Assembly (NCBI RefSeq): GCF_025244905.1
Contig: NZ_CP104285.1
Coordinates: 930,001-994,000 of the forward strand
Reading direction: 5' to 3'
Source: Enterobacter mori
Lineage (GTDB): Bacteria > Pseudomonadota > Gammaproteobacteria > Enterobacterales > Enterobacteriaceae
DNA length: 64,000 nt
The position numbers and the translations under genes were made by a program. Positions 27,148 through 37,148 of the stretch are shown piece after piece. Below the pieces are notes generated by a model that saw only the letters and a list, made by a program, of their open reading frames with translations, was not told where the DNA came from and searched no databases. The stretch's first letter is position 1. Each line of letters starts with the position of its first letter.

Positions 27148-28368
27148 ATGTTTAAGTCTTTTTTCCCAAAGCCGGGGCCTTTTTTCCTGTCGGCATTTAT
27201 TTGGGCACTGATTGCTGTCATTTTCTGGCAGGCGGGCGGCGGTGCATGGCTGACGCGCATCACGGGAGCTACGGGTGAGGTGCCAATTAGCGCCGCGCGC
27301 TTCTGGTCGCTCAGCTACCTGCTGTTTTACGCCTACTACACGGTCTGCGTGGGGCTGTTTGCGCTGTTCTGGTTTATGTATTCTCCGCACCGCTGGCAGT
27401 ACTGGTCGATTTTGGGCACCTCGCTGATCATCTTTGTGACCTGGTTCCTGGTCGAAGTTGGCGTGGCGGTGAACGCCTGGTATGCCCCCTTTTACGATCT
27501 GATCCAGACGGCGCTGAGTTCCCCGCATAAGGTGACGATTAACCAGTTTTACCATGAGGTGGGTATCTTCCTCGGCATCGCCCTGATTGCGGTCATCATT
27601 GGGGTGATGAACAATTTCTTCGTTAGCCACTACGTCTTCCGCTGGCGTACCGCCATGAACGAGCACTATATGGCGCACTGGCAGCACCTGCGTCATATCG
27701 AAGGTGCCGCGCAGCGTGTGCAGGAAGACACCATGCGTTTTGCCTCTACGCTTGAAGACATGGGTGTCAGTTTTATCAACGCCATTATGACGCTGATCGC
27801 CTTCCTGCCGGTGCTGGTGACGCTCTCCGCGCACGTGCCGGAACTGCCGATTATTGGTCACCTGCCGTATGGTCTGGTTATCGCCGCGATTGTCTGGTCG
27901 TTGATGGGCACGGGGCTGCTGGCGGTGGTCGGCATCAAGCTGCCGGGGCTGGAGTTTAAAAATCAGCGTGTCGAAGCGGCTTATCGTAAAGAGTTGGTCT
28001 ACGGTGAAGATGATGCTAACCGCGCCTCGCCACCGACCGTACGCGAGCTGTTTGGCGCGGTGCGTCGCAACTACTTCCGCCTCTATTTCCACTACATGTA
28101 TTTCAACATTGCGCGCATTCTGTATCTTCAGGTCGACAACGTTTTCGGCTTGTTCCTGCTGTTCCCGTCGATTGTTGCGGGTACGATTACGCTGGGCCTG
28201 ATGACGCAAATCACCAACGTCTTTGGCCAGGTGCGCGGCTCGTTCCAGTATTTGATCAGCTCCTGGACCACGCTGGTGGAATTAATGTCCATCTACAAAC
28301 GTTTACGCAGTTTCGAGCGTGAGCTGGACGATGCAGATCTGCAGGAAGTCACCAACACATTTAGCTAA
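27148..28368 (+). CDS. sbmA: Peptide antibiotic transporter SbmA
   Basis: An inner-membrane, proton-driven importer of 406 residues that takes up microcins B17 and J25, bleomycin and proline-rich peptides. It has the SbmA/BacA-type membrane domain with about seven helices and no ATPase domain, and it is nearly identical in pattern to E. coli SbmA ([20 protein letters not shown] at the start, [13 protein letters not shown] ending). It forms an operon with yaiW 14 bases downstream; in E. coli both are SigmaE-responsive. Confidence 0.96.
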   Translation: MFKSFFPKPGPFFLSAFIWALIAVIFWQAGGGAWLTRITGATGEVPISAARFWSLSYLLFYAYYTVCVGLFALFWFMYSPHRWQYWSILGTSLIIFVTWFLVEVGVAVNAWYAPFYDLIQTALSSPHKVTINQFYHEVGIFLGIALIAVIIGVMNNFFVSHYVFRWRTAMNEHYMAHWQHLRHIEGAAQRVQEDTMRFASTLEDMGVSFINAIMTLIAFLPVLVTLSAHVPELPIIGHLPYGLVIAAIVWSLMGTGLLAVVGIKLPGLEFKNQRVEAAYRKELVYGEDDANRASPPTVRELFGAVRRNYFRLYFHYMYFNIARILYLQVDNVFGLFLLFPSIVAGTITLGLMTQITNVFGQVRGSFQYLISSWTTLVELMSIYKRLRSFERELDDADLQEVTNTFS

Positions 28369-28382
28369 TACAGGGAATTGCT

Positions 28383-29480
28383 ATGTCTTTTGCCGTACCG
28401 CGTTCGTTATCGCTGTCCTTACTTGCTGTCCTGGTACTGGCGGGGTGTGCCGAGAAAGGGGCCACGCCACTTAAAAAAGGGGAAACGCCCGTAGACGTGG
28501 CGAGCGTTGTCCGGCAAAAAATGCCCTCCAGCGTGCAGGATCGCAATGCGTGGGCGGACGCGCTGGCAAAGACCTTTGAAAGTCAGAAAATTGCCCCCAC
28601 CGAGGAGAATATCTGTTCGGTGCTGGCGGTGGCGCAGCAGGAATCAATGTACCAGTCAGACCCGGTCGTGCCGGGTCTGAACAAAATTGCCTGGAAGGAG
28701 ATCGACCGCCGCGCGGAATCGATGCATATTCCGGTGTTCCTGGTCCATACCGCGCTTAAATTCACCTCACCAAACGGCAAAAGCTACAGCGAACGGCTGG
28801 ATACGGTGAAAACCGAGAAACAGCTAAGCGCCATTTTCGATGACTTCATCAACATGGTGCCGATGGGGCAAAAACTGTTTGGCTCGCTTAATCCGGTGCA
28901 CACCGGCGGTCCGATGCAGGTCAGCATCGCGTTTGCAGAAAAACATACCGACGGTTATCCGTGGAAAATAGACGGTACGGTGCGTCAGGAGGTCTTCTCC
29001 CTGCGCGGCGGGCTCTGGTTTGGCACTTATCACCTTCTTAACTACCCGGCGAATTACAGCGAGCCGCTGTACCGCTTTGCAGACTTTAACGCGGGCTGGT
29101 ATGCCAGCCGGAACGCAGCGTTCCAGAATGCCGTGAGCCGGGCATCCGGGGTGAAACTGGCGCTGGATGGCGATCTGATTGCCTACGGCAGCAGCGAAGC
29201 GGGTACGACCGAACGTGCAGTGCGCAAACTGGCGACAAAGCTGGATATGAGCAATAGCGATATTCGCCGTCAGCTGGAAAAGGGCGACAGTCTGGCATTT
29301 GAGAAAACGGATTTGTATCAGCAGGTCTTTGCGCTGGCAGAGAAGAAAAGTGGAAAAGCGTTACCGAGGGCTATCCTGCCCGGCATTCAGCTCGAGAGCC
29401 CGAAGATCACGCGTAACCTGACTACTGCATGGTTCGCGAAACGCGTCGATGACCGCCGGGCTCGCTGTATGGGGCTTTAG
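28383..29480 (+). CDS. yaiW: Surface-exposed lipoprotein YaiW
   Basis: A 365-residue outer-membrane lipoprotein. The lipobox LAGC is at about residues 19-22, and the body (DUF1615) has the conserved [15 protein letters not shown] and [16 protein letters not shown] segments. It is collinear with E. coli YaiW, which aids sensitivity to proline-rich peptides taken up by SbmA. Its stop overlaps that of convergent yaiY by 4 bases. Confidence 0.93.
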   Translation: MSFAVPRSLSLSLLAVLVLAGCAEKGATPLKKGETPVDVASVVRQKMPSSVQDRNAWADALAKTFESQKIAPTEENICSVLAVAQQESMYQSDPVVPGLNKIAWKEIDRRAESMHIPVFLVHTALKFTSPNGKSYSERLDTVKTEKQLSAIFDDFINMVPMGQKLFGSLNPVHTGGPMQVSIAFAEKHTDGYPWKIDGTVRQEVFSLRGGLWFGTYHLLNYPANYSEPLYRFADFNAGWYASRNAAFQNAVSRASGVKLALDGDLIAYGSSEAGTTERAVRKLATKLDMSNSDIRRQLEKGDSLAFEKTDLYQQVFALAEKKSGKALPRAILPGIQLESPKITRNLTTAWFAKRVDDRRARCMGL

Positions 29481-29779
29481 AAACGACGACGGAGGCGAAG
29501 CACTAAGGCAATGACGCCAAGAATCATACACCCGACGAGGAAGGGGACCAGGCCAAACAGGGTGCTTACCCCGAAACCGATCTCAACGCGTGGGCGTCCG
29601 CTATCCTGAACCTGCATCAGGTGTTCATAAACGCCAGGCGCATGAACCAGCATATTGAGTAGCTGTGAGCCTGCCCAGAAGCAGAACAGCACAAACAGGG
29701 CATAGACGATATTACCCGCCGTGGAGGTTTTTGGTTGTTTGCCGCCAAAAATCGGTTTCGACAATGTAAAATCAGCCAT
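29477..29779 (-). CDS. yaiY: Inner-membrane protein YaiY (DUF2755)
   Basis: A 100-residue protein with two membrane helices ([20 protein letters not shown] and the C-terminal [19 protein letters not shown]) and a basic end LRLRRRF, collinear with E. coli YaiY. The start ATG 29779 follows a GGAGG site by 5 bases; a codon 21 bases upstream is less likely. Function unknown; in E. coli it is reported as controlled by the Crp-Fnr regulators. Confidence 0.9.
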   Translation of the reverse strand: MADFTLSKPIFGGKQPKTSTAGNIVYALFVLFCFWAGSQLLNMLVHAPGVYEHLMQVQDSGRPRVEIGFGVSTLFGLVPFLVGCMILGVIALVLRLRRRF

Positions 29780-30027
29780 AAAGACCTCCCGAAATGTCAC
29801 TCTGTTTTATACGTTTCGTATAGGGTGAGTTTGACAGGTCATCGCATTTGTCAATATCAGAATCGTGGTAATTTACCCTCAGGAATGCTCCTGGATTGTT
29901 GATTTCTGCATCACATCACAATTTGATCACTTAAGTGAAATTGCGTCGCGTTTCAGAATTTCCGCATTCGCCACAGACCCGGCCATAAAACTGTGAGAGG
30001 ATGTCTTTTTTTTCTGCCGGAGTTGTT
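29780..30027. other. Divergent yaiY-yaiZ control region
   Basis: This 248-base gap contains promoters for two divergent membrane-protein genes. It holds a perfect 12-bp palindrome TCACTTAAGTGA at 29927-29938, about 90 bases before yaiZ, with flanking AT sequence. No gene is visible in it. Confidence 0.5.
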
Positions 30028-30264
30028 ATGAAGCTCACGTCCAAACTACGCCGTGACTGGCATTACTACGCCTTTGCTATTGGGTTGATCTTTATTCTGA
30101 ACGGTGTTGTGGGGCTATTGGGGTTTGAGGCAAAAGGCTGGCAAACCTATGCCGTGGGGCTGGTGACCTGGGTGATTAGTTTCTGGCTGGCAGGGTTGAT
30201 TATCCGCCGCCGTCCTGAAGAGACGACAGCGGAAGAGACGGAAACGGTGAAGAAAACCGATTAA
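30028..30264 (+). CDS. yaiZ: Small inner-membrane protein YaiZ (DUF2754)
   Basis: A 78-residue protein with two membrane helices. Residues from [20 protein letters not shown] to GLIIRRR match E. coli YaiZ closely, but the charged C-terminal tail is a few residues longer. Start ATG 30028 has CCGGAG 6 bases upstream; an ATG at 30001 is also in frame. The stop codon overlaps the stop of ddlA on the other strand. Function unknown. Confidence 0.88.
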   Translation: MKLTSKLRRDWHYYAFAIGLIFILNGVVGLLGFEAKGWQTYAVGLVTWVISFWLAGLIIRRRPEETTAEETETVKKTD

Positions 30265-31361
30265 CCGTTTACGGAGCTTTTAAGGGCGCTGTCAGCGGCG
30301 TGACGCTCCAGCGCCAGTTCGATCAGGCGGGTGATGAGTTCCGGATAACTCATTCCGCTGGCCTGCCACAGTTTCGGATACATGCTGATGTTGGTGAAGC
30401 CTGGCAGCGTGTTGATCTCGTTAATGACCACGTCGTTTTCCGGCGTCAGGAACACATCAACGCGAGCCATACCGCAGCAGCCCAGCGCCTGATAGGCTTC
30501 TACGGCGATCGCGCGGATCTTATCGATGATGACCGGATCGATAGCCGCAGGTACCACAACCTGCGCGCCTTTATCATCAATGTATTTGGTATCGTAAGAG
30601 TAAAAATCGCTGTTCAACACCACTTCACCGCAGGTGCTCGCCTGTGGGTAATCATTTCCCAGCACGGCGCACTCAATTTCGCGGCCTTTGATACCCTGTT
30701 CAACCACCACTTTGTGGTCAAAATCGAACGCCAGACGCACGGCGTCGGTAAATTGCGCTTCGGTGGTAACTTTACTGACGCCAACGGAGGAGCCCTGATT
30801 CGCCGGTTTGACGAACAGTGGCAGGCCGAGCTGGCTGGAAAGCTGCGCGAAATCGAATTTCTCGCGGTTGGCGCGGGTGAGCGTGACAAACGGCGCAATA
30901 TTCAGCCCGGCATCGCGCAGCAGACGCTTGGTGACGTCTTTATCCATACAGGCGGCGGAGCCCAGCACGTCGGAGCCGACAAACGGCAGGTTCGCCATGC
31001 GCAACATTCCCTGCAAAGAACCGTCTTCGCCCAGCGTGCCGTGCACGATAGGGAAAATAACGTCAATCTGAGCCAGCGCCTGCGCATTACCGGCGTCGAT
31101 AAATTGCCCCTGAAGCAGGCCTGGTACGGTCGCGACGCTGGTTTCTGAAGGGTTAAGGGCGATGTGCGCCGGATCGTTGGCATTGATCAGGTACTGGCTG
31201 GCATCGTTGACATGCCACTGACCCTGTTTATCAATACCCAGCAGCACCACGTCGAAACGGCTTTTGTCGATCGCATCGACAATATTTTTGGCCGATTGTA
31301 ATGACACCTCGTGCTCTGCTGATTTTCCCCCAAAGACAATACCTACGCGCTGCTTTGCCAT
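30261..31361 (-). CDS. ddlA: D-alanine--D-alanine ligase A
   Basis: ATP-dependent ligase that makes D-Ala-D-Ala for peptidoglycan. The 366-residue protein shows the ATP-grasp motifs: [40 protein letters not shown] and the metal-binding [15 protein letters not shown]. The start ATG 31361 ([12 protein letters not shown]) corresponds to the E. coli start; a longer frame from 31403 lacks a ribosome site. It is the DdlA type rather than the division-cluster DdlB. Confidence 0.95.
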   Translation of the reverse strand: MAKQRVGIVFGGKSAEHEVSLQSAKNIVDAIDKSRFDVVLLGIDKQGQWHVNDASQYLINANDPAHIALNPSETSVATVPGLLQGQFIDAGNAQALAQIDVIFPIVHGTLGEDGSLQGMLRMANLPFVGSDVLGSAACMDKDVTKRLLRDAGLNIAPFVTLTRANREKFDFAQLSSQLGLPLFVKPANQGSSVGVSKVTTEAQFTDAVRLAFDFDHKVVVEQGIKGREIECAVLGNDYPQASTCGEVVLNSDFYSYDTKYIDDKGAQVVVPAAIDPVIIDKIRAIAVEAYQALGCCGMARVDVFLTPENDVVINEINTLPGFTNISMYPKLWQASGMSYPELITRLIELALERHAADSALKSSVNG

Positions 31362-31463
31362 CTCACTCTCTTCCAGTCTGTCGAAAAGCCAATAACATAC
31401 CACGATGCCCTGCGGGTTTCGCGGCCTTCTGCCATAATGTTTTGGGGTGTCGTGGGGGGGCGT

Positions 31464-32147
31464 GTGAAAGGAAAAAATCTGCTAGCCGTTTTCATTATTG
31501 TGGCTGTCGCAACGGCGGGTTACCGCTGGTTGCCGTCTCATTACAACCCTTTTACGCCGCTTACCCTTGACGATCCTCCCGGAAAAATCACCCAGTTCAA
31601 GCTTCGGCGCTTAACGCCGGAGGCCTGCAAAAGCCTGTTAACCGAGGCAAATCAAAGAGCACTTATCCGCACGCAGCCGGTGGCTGACAGCGCGGGAGCA
31701 TGCCCGCTCAGTAACGTGGTGCGCGTGAGTAACTTCGGTCCGGTCAGCCTGAACAGCAGTTTTCTGGCCAGTTGTCCTCTGGCATTAAGCTCTGCGCTGT
31801 TTGTCAGTCAGCAGGCCCGACCACTGACGAAAAGCTGGATGGGCAGCGAGCTTACGCGCATCGACCATCTGGGAAGCTACGCCTGTCGTAATATTTACGG
31901 CCGCCCGGATGCACGACGCAGTGAACATGCCACGGCAGAGGCGCTGGACATCAGCGCATTTCGGCTGGCAAACGGTGAGCGGATCACCATTCTGGCGGGC
32001 TGGTCGTCGGCTAAAACCCAGCCGTGGCTTCAGGCTCTGCTGGCGGCGAGCTGTGGGTATTACGGTAACGGTCTGGGGCCAGAATATAACGCGGCCCACG
32101 CTAATCATTTCCATCTTGGGATGCGCGGCTTTGGCCTGTGTCACTGA
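31464..32147 (+). CDS. Extensin-like C-terminal domain protein (PF06904 type)
   Basis: A 227-residue protein with one N-terminal membrane helix ([20 protein letters not shown]) and a periplasmic extensin-like domain: the [25 protein letters not shown] and HANHFHLGM segments with conserved His and Asp residues resemble D,D-peptidase-like metal sites of the LAS/VanY clan. A murein-related hydrolase role is possible, but the function of the bacterial family is not settled. I prefer the GTG at 31464; an ATG at 31437 would add nine Gly-rich residues. Absent from E. coli K-12 between ddlA and iraP. Confidence 0.72.
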   Translation: MKGKNLLAVFIIVAVATAGYRWLPSHYNPFTPLTLDDPPGKITQFKLRRLTPEACKSLLTEANQRALIRTQPVADSAGACPLSNVVRVSNFGPVSLNSSFLASCPLALSSALFVSQQARPLTKSWMGSELTRIDHLGSYACRNIYGRPDARRSEHATAEALDISAFRLANGERITILAGWSSAKTQPWLQALLAASCGYYGNGLGPEYNAAHANHFHLGMRGFGLCH

Positions 32148-32178
32148 AGCATAATCTTTCGTCAGAAAGTGGATAATT

Positions 32179-32194
32179 TGTGACTTATTTCACA
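32179..32194. promoter_or_regulatory. CRP binding site upstream of the MdtG-like gene
   Basis: TGTGA-CTTATT-TCACA is an exact match to the TGTGA-N6-TCACA core of cAMP-CRP sites, and the symmetry extends to ATTTGTGA/TCACAAAT (32176-32197). It is about 105 bases upstream of the MdtG-like start, a distance that could suit class I activation. Binding is inferred. Confidence 0.65.
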
Positions 32195-32298
32195 AATATG
32201 ATGACTGGGAAGATAAAACACTAAAGTCCGCAAGGCCGCATCTCTGGTGCGACGTCAACGCGCGTAACTTGCTAATCTGTCGGCGAATTCGCCTAAAA

Positions 32299-33531
32299 AT
32301 GAAGACTATTTCTGTTATGGAATCCTGGAAAGTTAACCTCATCTCGGTCTGGTTCGGCTGTTTCTTTACCGGACTGGCCATTAGCCAGATTTTACCCTTT
32401 CTGCCGCTGTACGTGTCTCAGCTGGGGGTGACCTCCCATGAAGCCCTCTCTATGTGGTCAGGGTTGACGTTCAGCGTCACGTTTCTGGTTTCGGCCATCG
32501 TCTCACCGATGTGGGGAAGTCTGGCGGACAGAAAAGGCCGCAAGCTGATGCTGCTGCGTGCCTCCCTCGGCATGGCGATCGCCATCTTGCTTCAGGCTTT
32601 TGCCACCAACGTCTGGCAGCTGTTTATCCTGCGGGCAATCATGGGGCTGACTTCCGGGTATATTCCCAACGCGATGGCGCTGGTGGCCTCGCAGGTACCG
32701 CGTGAACGTAGCGGCTGGGCGCTGAGTACGCTCTCTACCGCGCAGATCAGCGGGGTCATCGGCGGTCCTCTGCTGGGGGGCTTCCTCGCGGATCACGTGG
32801 GGCTGCGAGCGGTATTTTTCATCACCGCGATACTGCTGGTGATCAGTTTTCTGGTGACGCTTTTTCTGATCAAAGAAGGGGGGCGTCCCGTTGTCAGCAA
32901 ATCAGAACGCCTGAGCGGCCGGGCGGTCTTTGCCTCGCTGCCTTATCCCGGCCTGATGATCAGCCTTTTTGTCACCACCATGGTGATCCAACTGTGTAAT
33001 GGTTCCGTCGGGCCTATTCTGGCGCTGTTTATCAAGTCGATGGAGCCAGACAGCAACAATATCGCTTTTCTCGCGGGGTTGATTGCGGCGGTGCCTGGCG
33101 TGTCGGCGCTGATCTCTGCGCCGCGGCTTGGCAAACTGGGCGACAGAATTGGCACGGCGCGCATCCTGATGGCCACGCTGATATTTGCGGTCATACTCTT
33201 TTTTGCTATGTCATTCGTAACGACCCCGCTTCAGCTTGGCGTGCTGCGCTTCTTGCTTGGCTTTGCCGATGGGGCCATGTTGCCCGCCGTGCAAACACTG
33301 CTGGTGAAATATTCCAGTGACCAGGTCACCGGGCGTATTTTTGGGTATAACCAGTCGTTCATGTATTTGGGCAACGTTGCCGGTCCGCTTATTGGTGCAT
33401 CCGTTTCCGCGATGGCCGGTTTCCGTTGGGTATTTGCCGCGACGGCAGTGGTGGTGTTGATAAATATTATCCAGCTGGCTATGGCTCTGCGTCGTCGCAG
33501 ACAATTAGCGCAGGCAAAAGGAGTTCGTTAA
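32299..33531 (+). CDS. MFS exporter of the MdtG (YceE) type
   Basis: A 410-residue 12-helix major facilitator. It carries motif A ([17 protein letters not shown]) and a second copy ([16 protein letters not shown]), and aligns along its length with E. coli MdtG, a drug/H+ antiporter active on fosfomycin and deoxycholate. Divergence is enough that it may be a paralogue, and in E. coli mdtG lies elsewhere, so I leave the symbol blank. ATG 32299 gives an N-terminus about as long as that of MdtG, but no clear ribosome site is visible; ATG 32317 is an alternative. Confidence 0.82.
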   Translation: MKTISVMESWKVNLISVWFGCFFTGLAISQILPFLPLYVSQLGVTSHEALSMWSGLTFSVTFLVSAIVSPMWGSLADRKGRKLMLLRASLGMAIAILLQAFATNVWQLFILRAIMGLTSGYIPNAMALVASQVPRERSGWALSTLSTAQISGVIGGPLLGGFLADHVGLRAVFFITAILLVISFLVTLFLIKEGGRPVVSKSERLSGRAVFASLPYPGLMISLFVTTMVIQLCNGSVGPILALFIKSMEPDSNNIAFLAGLIAAVPGVSALISAPRLGKLGDRIGTARILMATLIFAVILFFAMSFVTTPLQLGVLRFLLGFADGAMLPAVQTLLVKYSSDQVTGRIFGYNQSFMYLGNVAGPLIGASVSAMAGFRWVFAATAVVVLINIIQLAMALRRRRQLAQAKGVR

Positions 33532-33562
33532 CGCTGGGGATGTATTATATATTTTTATGGCT

Positions 33563-33590
33563 GCCGCTTTTTTATATAACAAAAAGCGGC
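33563..33590 (+). terminator. Terminator of the MdtG-like gene
   Basis: GCCGCTTTTT and AAAAAGCGGC form a perfect 10-bp stem with an 8-base loop, 30 bases past the stop codon. The poly-T lies in the stem, so a bidirectional role is possible. Confidence 0.75.
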
Positions 33591-33737
33591 CTGTTGTTAT
33601 AGAAAAACGTTTCGCTGCGGTGCGCGCCTCGCTATTTTTGACGTAACGTCACTTTTGCATAAGATAATACTTTTCTCCTCTTTGCATAAATCATTGAGAG
33701 TGCTAATTTCAGGGAAAACCCATAAGGAAATAGCACC

Positions 33738-33998
33738 ATGAAGAATCTCATTACTGAGTTGTTGGTTAAGCTTGCACAAAAGGAAGAAGAGTCGAAAGAA
33801 TTGGTCGCTCAGGTTGAGGCGCTGGAAATAGTCGTTACCGCGCTACTCAGACATATGGCTGCCCAGGATCAACAGGCGTTAATTGACAGCATCGAAAGCG
33901 CGCTGGACAACGCCAAACCGGATTCACAGGTTCCGCCTGAGGACGCCGAGATGCTCCATCAATACATAAAAAAGCTGTTAAGGCATCCGCGCAGCTAA
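33738..33998 (+). CDS. iraP: Anti-adaptor protein IraP
   Basis: An 86-residue helical coiled-coil protein ([20 protein letters not shown] and KKLLRHPR ends conserved with E. coli). It binds RssB and stops it from delivering RpoS to ClpXP, so RpoS rises, notably during phosphate starvation. It sits directly before phoA, as in E. coli. A ribosome site AAGGAA lies 9 bases before the ATG. Confidence 0.94.
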   Translation: MKNLITELLVKLAQKEEESKELVAQVEALEIVVTALLRHMAAQDQQALIDSIESALDNAKPDSQVPPEDAEMLHQYIKKLLRHPRS

Positions 33999-34019
33999 AC
34001 TGTCACAATGTGTGACGGG

Positions 34020-34053
34020 CTGTCATAGAAATGTCATGCCGGTTGCCTATAGT
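34020..34053 (+). promoter_or_regulatory. phoA promoter with Pho box
   Basis: CTGTCATAGAAATGTCAT (34020-34037) is a two-repeat PhoB box in place of the -35 element, and TATAGT (34048-34053) is the -10, with the usual 10-base gap. PhoB-phosphate should activate phoA, and probably psiF, on phosphate starvation. Confidence 0.88.
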
Positions 34054-34097
34054 CGCTCTGTTTTTATTTTTATGTATTTGTACATGGAGAAAATAAA

Positions 34098-35513
34098 TTG
34101 AAACAGAGCGCGCTTTTTATCGTATTAACCCCACTGTTATTTGCCCCCACTCTTCACGCTGAAACCGCGAATATGAACGTCCTCGAACATCGTGCTGCGC
34201 AGGGGGATATCACCCAGCCCGGTGGTGCGCGCCGTCTGTCAGAGGATCAGACTGCCGCCATTCGAGCTTCGCTGAATGAAAACCCCGCTAAAAATATTAT
34301 TCTGCTGATTGGCGACGGAATGGGTGATTCCGAAATTACGGCGGCGAGAAATTATGCCGAAGGGGCAGGCGGCTATTTTAAAGGCATCGATGCGCTGCCT
34401 CTGACGGGACAATATACCCATTACTCGCTGGATAAAAAAACCGGTAAACCGGATTACGTCACGGATTCAGCCGCGTCAGCAACGGCGTGGGCAACCGGTG
34501 TGAAAACCTATAATGGCGCGCTGGGTGTCGATATTCACGAGAAAGATCATCAAACCATTCTGGAGATGGCGAAAGCGGCGGGACTGGCAACCGGCAACGT
34601 CTCCACCGCTGAGCTTCAGGATGCCACCCCGGCCGCGTTGATGTCGCACGTGACCTCGCGTAAATGCTATGGCCCGTCGGTGACCAGCGAAAAATGTCCG
34701 ACCAATGCGCTGGAAAAGGGCGGTAAAGGCTCGATCGCTGAACAGATGCTGAACGCGCGCCCTGACGTAACGCTGGGCGGTGGAGCGAAAACCTTTGCCG
34801 AAACGGCGACAGCCGGTGAATGGCAGGGTAAAACGCTGCGTGAGCAGGCGCAGGCGCGCGGCTATCAACTGGTGAACGACGCGGGTTCTCTGGCGGCAAT
34901 TACCGAAGCAAACCAGGACAAGCCGCTGCTTGGACTGTTCTCTGACGGCAATATGCCGGTGCGCTGGGAAGGGCCAAAAGCCTCGTACCACGGCAATATC
35001 GATAAGCCAGCGGTGACCTGTACGCCAAACCCGAAACGGAATGACAGCGTTCCTACGCTGGCGGCGATGACGGACAAAGCCATCTCTCTGCTGAGCAAGA
35101 GCGAAAAAGGCTTCTTCCTGCAGGTTGAAGGGGCGTCAATCGATAAGCAAGACCACGCGGCGAATCCGTGCGGGCAGATTGGCGAAACGGTGGATCTCGA
35201 CGAAGCGGTGCAAAAAGCGCTCGCGTTTGCGAAGAAAGACGGTAACACGCTGGTGGTTGTCACCGCTGACCACGCGCACGCCAGCCAGATTATCCCTCCC
35301 GATACCAAAGCACCCGGTCTGACGCAGGCGCTGACGACCAAAGATGGTGCCGTGATGGTGATGAGCTATGGCAATTCTGAAGAAGAGTCTATGGAACATA
35401 CCGGCACACAGCTACGCATCGCTGCGTACGGCCCACATGCTGCGAACGTGGTGGGTCTGACTGACCAGACCGATCTGTTCTACACCATGAAGGCCGCGCT
35501 TGGGCTGAAATAA
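34098..35513 (+). CDS. phoA: Alkaline phosphatase PhoA
   Basis: Periplasmic zinc/magnesium phosphomonoesterase of 471 residues. It has a signal peptide ([16 protein letters not shown]), the phosphorylated serine in [14 protein letters not shown], and the metal ligands in [22 protein letters not shown] and [11 protein letters not shown]. Cysteines for its two disulfides are in RKCYGPS/EKCPTN and VTCTPN/NPCGQ. The start is a TTG at 34098 (GGAGAAAA upstream) at the position where E. coli uses GTG; no ATG is in frame nearby upstream of the signal peptide. It is regulated by PhoB through the box upstream. Confidence 0.96.
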   Translation: MKQSALFIVLTPLLFAPTLHAETANMNVLEHRAAQGDITQPGGARRLSEDQTAAIRASLNENPAKNIILLIGDGMGDSEITAARNYAEGAGGYFKGIDALPLTGQYTHYSLDKKTGKPDYVTDSAASATAWATGVKTYNGALGVDIHEKDHQTILEMAKAAGLATGNVSTAELQDATPAALMSHVTSRKCYGPSVTSEKCPTNALEKGGKGSIAEQMLNARPDVTLGGGAKTFAETATAGEWQGKTLREQAQARGYQLVNDAGSLAAITEANQDKPLLGLFSDGNMPVRWEGPKASYHGNIDKPAVTCTPNPKRNDSVPTLAAMTDKAISLLSKSEKGFFLQVEGASIDKQDHAANPCGQIGETVDLDEAVQKALAFAKKDGNTLVVVTADHAHASQIIPPDTKAPGLTQALTTKDGAVMVMSYGNSEEESMEHTGTQLRIAAYGPHAANVVGLTDQTDLFYTMKAALGLK

Positions 35514-35519
35514 GTCCGT

Positions 35520-35548
35520 CACCCGGCGGAAATCGTGGCTGCCGGGTG
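35520..35548 (+). terminator. Hairpin after phoA
   Basis: CACCCGGC pairs with GCCGGGTG (13-base loop), followed by GTATTTTCC. It starts 7 bases past the phoA stop and may limit read-through into psiF. Confidence 0.7.
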
Positions 35549-35605
35549 GTATTTTCCCCGTCACGAACCAGACTTAGAGTGGAAATTCACATAAAGGATA
35601 GTGCA

Positions 35606-35926
35606 ATGAAAACGACAATACTGGTTACCTTACTCTCAGGCGTGTTCTTGATGGCTTCTGCGAATGCGGAAGAAAAGACCTTAACGCCCCAGCAGCAGCG
35701 TATGACAACCTGTAATCAACAGGCGACCTCGCAATCTCTGAAGGGCGATGCCCGTAAGACTTACATGAGCGACTGCCTTAAAAACGGTGCCTCGAAACCG
35801 GATGAAAAAAGCCTGACGCCGCAGCAGCAAAAAATGCGCGAGTGTAATGCGAAGGCAACCGAGCATTCTCTGAAAGGGGATGACCGCAGTAAGTTCATGA
35901 GCGCCTGCCTGAAGAAAAAAGTGTAG
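35606..35926 (+). CDS. psiF: Phosphate-starvation-inducible protein PsiF
   Basis: A 106-residue secreted protein: signal peptide (TILVTLLSGVFLMASANA), then two PsiF repeats of about 35 residues, each with LTPQQQ(R/K)M, C, SLKGD and a second C (at T-x-C-N and S-D-C-L in repeat one, E-C-N and S-A-C-L in repeat two). Start ATG 35606 with AAAGGA upstream. Function unknown; it follows phoA and is induced with it in E. coli. Confidence 0.93.
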   Translation: MKTTILVTLLSGVFLMASANAEEKTLTPQQQRMTTCNQQATSQSLKGDARKTYMSDCLKNGASKPDEKSLTPQQQKMRECNAKATEHSLKGDDRSKFMSACLKKKV

Positions 35927-35932
35927 TGCTAA

Positions 35933-35960
35933 CGGGTGAGTTGCTGTCGAGGCTCACCCG
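35933..35960 (+). terminator. Terminator after psiF
   Basis: CGGGTGAG and CTCACCCG form a perfect 8-bp stem with a 12-base loop, followed by AAATTTC, 7 bases past the psiF stop. Confidence 0.7.
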
Positions 35961-36028
35961 AAATTTCATACTTTCCCCTACATCCCCCTCTCTATAATTT
36001 GGGAAAATGTTTCAGAATATTCCCAAAA

Positions 36029-37132
36029 ATGATGAATGATGAAATCTATTACAACAAAGAGAGCATTCAGGAAGAGTGGAATAAACATCTTTCTCAGGAT
36101 GACTCACACCGCTCCGGAATACGTTTTTGCCGGCGGGTAAGGCTGGCGCGTGCGGTGGGGCTGGCCGCGATGTTTTTTCCCGTCGCAGGCGTGCTGGTCA
36201 CCCATTTTCTTCCTGGCGGCTGGTGGTTATTACTGGTGGGGTGGGCCTTTGTCTGGCCCCATCTCGCCTGGCAACTTGCCTGCCGTTCATCCAAACCGTT
36301 TTGCAGTGAAATCGTTAACCTGAAGGTAGATGCAATCATCGCCGGTGTCTGGATTGGCCTGATGGGCCTGAATGCGCTGCCTACGGCGGCGCTGATCATG
36401 ATGATCGGCATGAATATGATGGGGTCAGGCGGTTTTCGGCTGTTTATTGCCGGTATTATCATTATCCTGTTTTCCGCTTTGGTCACGCTGCAGCTGAACG
36501 GCAGCGTGATTATGCTTTATTCTGAGCCGCTGGAGTGGTGGCTGACGCTACCGGTTCTGATGCTGTACCCGATGCTATTTGCCTGGCTCAGTCACCGGAC
36601 GGCGGTTCGGCTGGCTGAGCATAAACGGCGGCTTGAGCTAATGAGCACGCGCGACGGGATGACGGGGGTGTTCAATCGCCGCCACTGGGAAACGCTTTTG
36701 CGCAATGAATATGAGCAATGCCGTCGCAGCCATCAAACGGCGACAATATTGCTCATCGACATTGATCACTTTAAGAGCATTAACGATACATGGGGCCATG
36801 ACGTCGGCGATGAGGCGATAGTGGCTATCACCCGCCAGCTGCAGTTGACGTTACGCTCGTGTGATTTTATTGGCCGTTTCGGTGGGGATGAATTTGCCGT
36901 GATTATGTCCGGTACGCCTGCAGAAAGTGCCATTGCCGCGATGTCCCGCGTACACGAACGTCTGGTCAACATGCCGCTCCCCGGAGCACCTTCAGAGAGG
37001 GTCCGTATTAGCGTCGGGATTGCCCCCTGGGGACCGCAATTCGGACACTACCGCGAATGGTTAAAAGCAGCAGATGTTGCACTCTATAAAGCTAAAAATG
37101 CCGGACGAGGCCGCACCGAAGTGGCAGCCTGA
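36029..37132 (+). CDS. dgcC: Diguanylate cyclase DgcC (AdrA/YaiC)
   Basis: An inner-membrane enzyme that makes cyclic-di-GMP from GTP; in E. coli and Salmonella it is CsgD-dependent and switches on cellulose synthesis. The 367-residue protein has a MASE2-type N-terminal membrane domain (about 35-185) and a GGDEF domain with intact active site RFGGDEFAVI. The product-inhibition I-site RSCD lies five residues before GGDEF. The start ATG 36029 aligns with the E. coli N-terminus; no clear ribosome site is visible. It lies between psiF and convergent proC as in E. coli. Confidence 0.93.
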   Translation: MMNDEIYYNKESIQEEWNKHLSQDDSHRSGIRFCRRVRLARAVGLAAMFFPVAGVLVTHFLPGGWWLLLVGWAFVWPHLAWQLACRSSKPFCSEIVNLKVDAIIAGVWIGLMGLNALPTAALIMMIGMNMMGSGGFRLFIAGIIIILFSALVTLQLNGSVIMLYSEPLEWWLTLPVLMLYPMLFAWLSHRTAVRLAEHKRRLELMSTRDGMTGVFNRRHWETLLRNEYEQCRRSHQTATILLIDIDHFKSINDTWGHDVGDEAIVAITRQLQLTLRSCDFIGRFGGDEFAVIMSGTPAESAIAAMSRVHERLVNMPLPGAPSERVRISVGIAPWGPQFGHYREWLKAADVALYKAKNAGRGRTEVAA

Positions 37133-37148
37133 CGCCCGGCTCTGTTTA

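Noticed and set aside
34000..34016. CTGTCACAATGTGTGAC as a second Pho box or CRP site before phoA
   Set aside because: The spacing to the good Pho box is 20 rather than 22 bases and the half-sites face each other with 3 bases between; it fits neither consensus well and may just be an iraP terminator stem.
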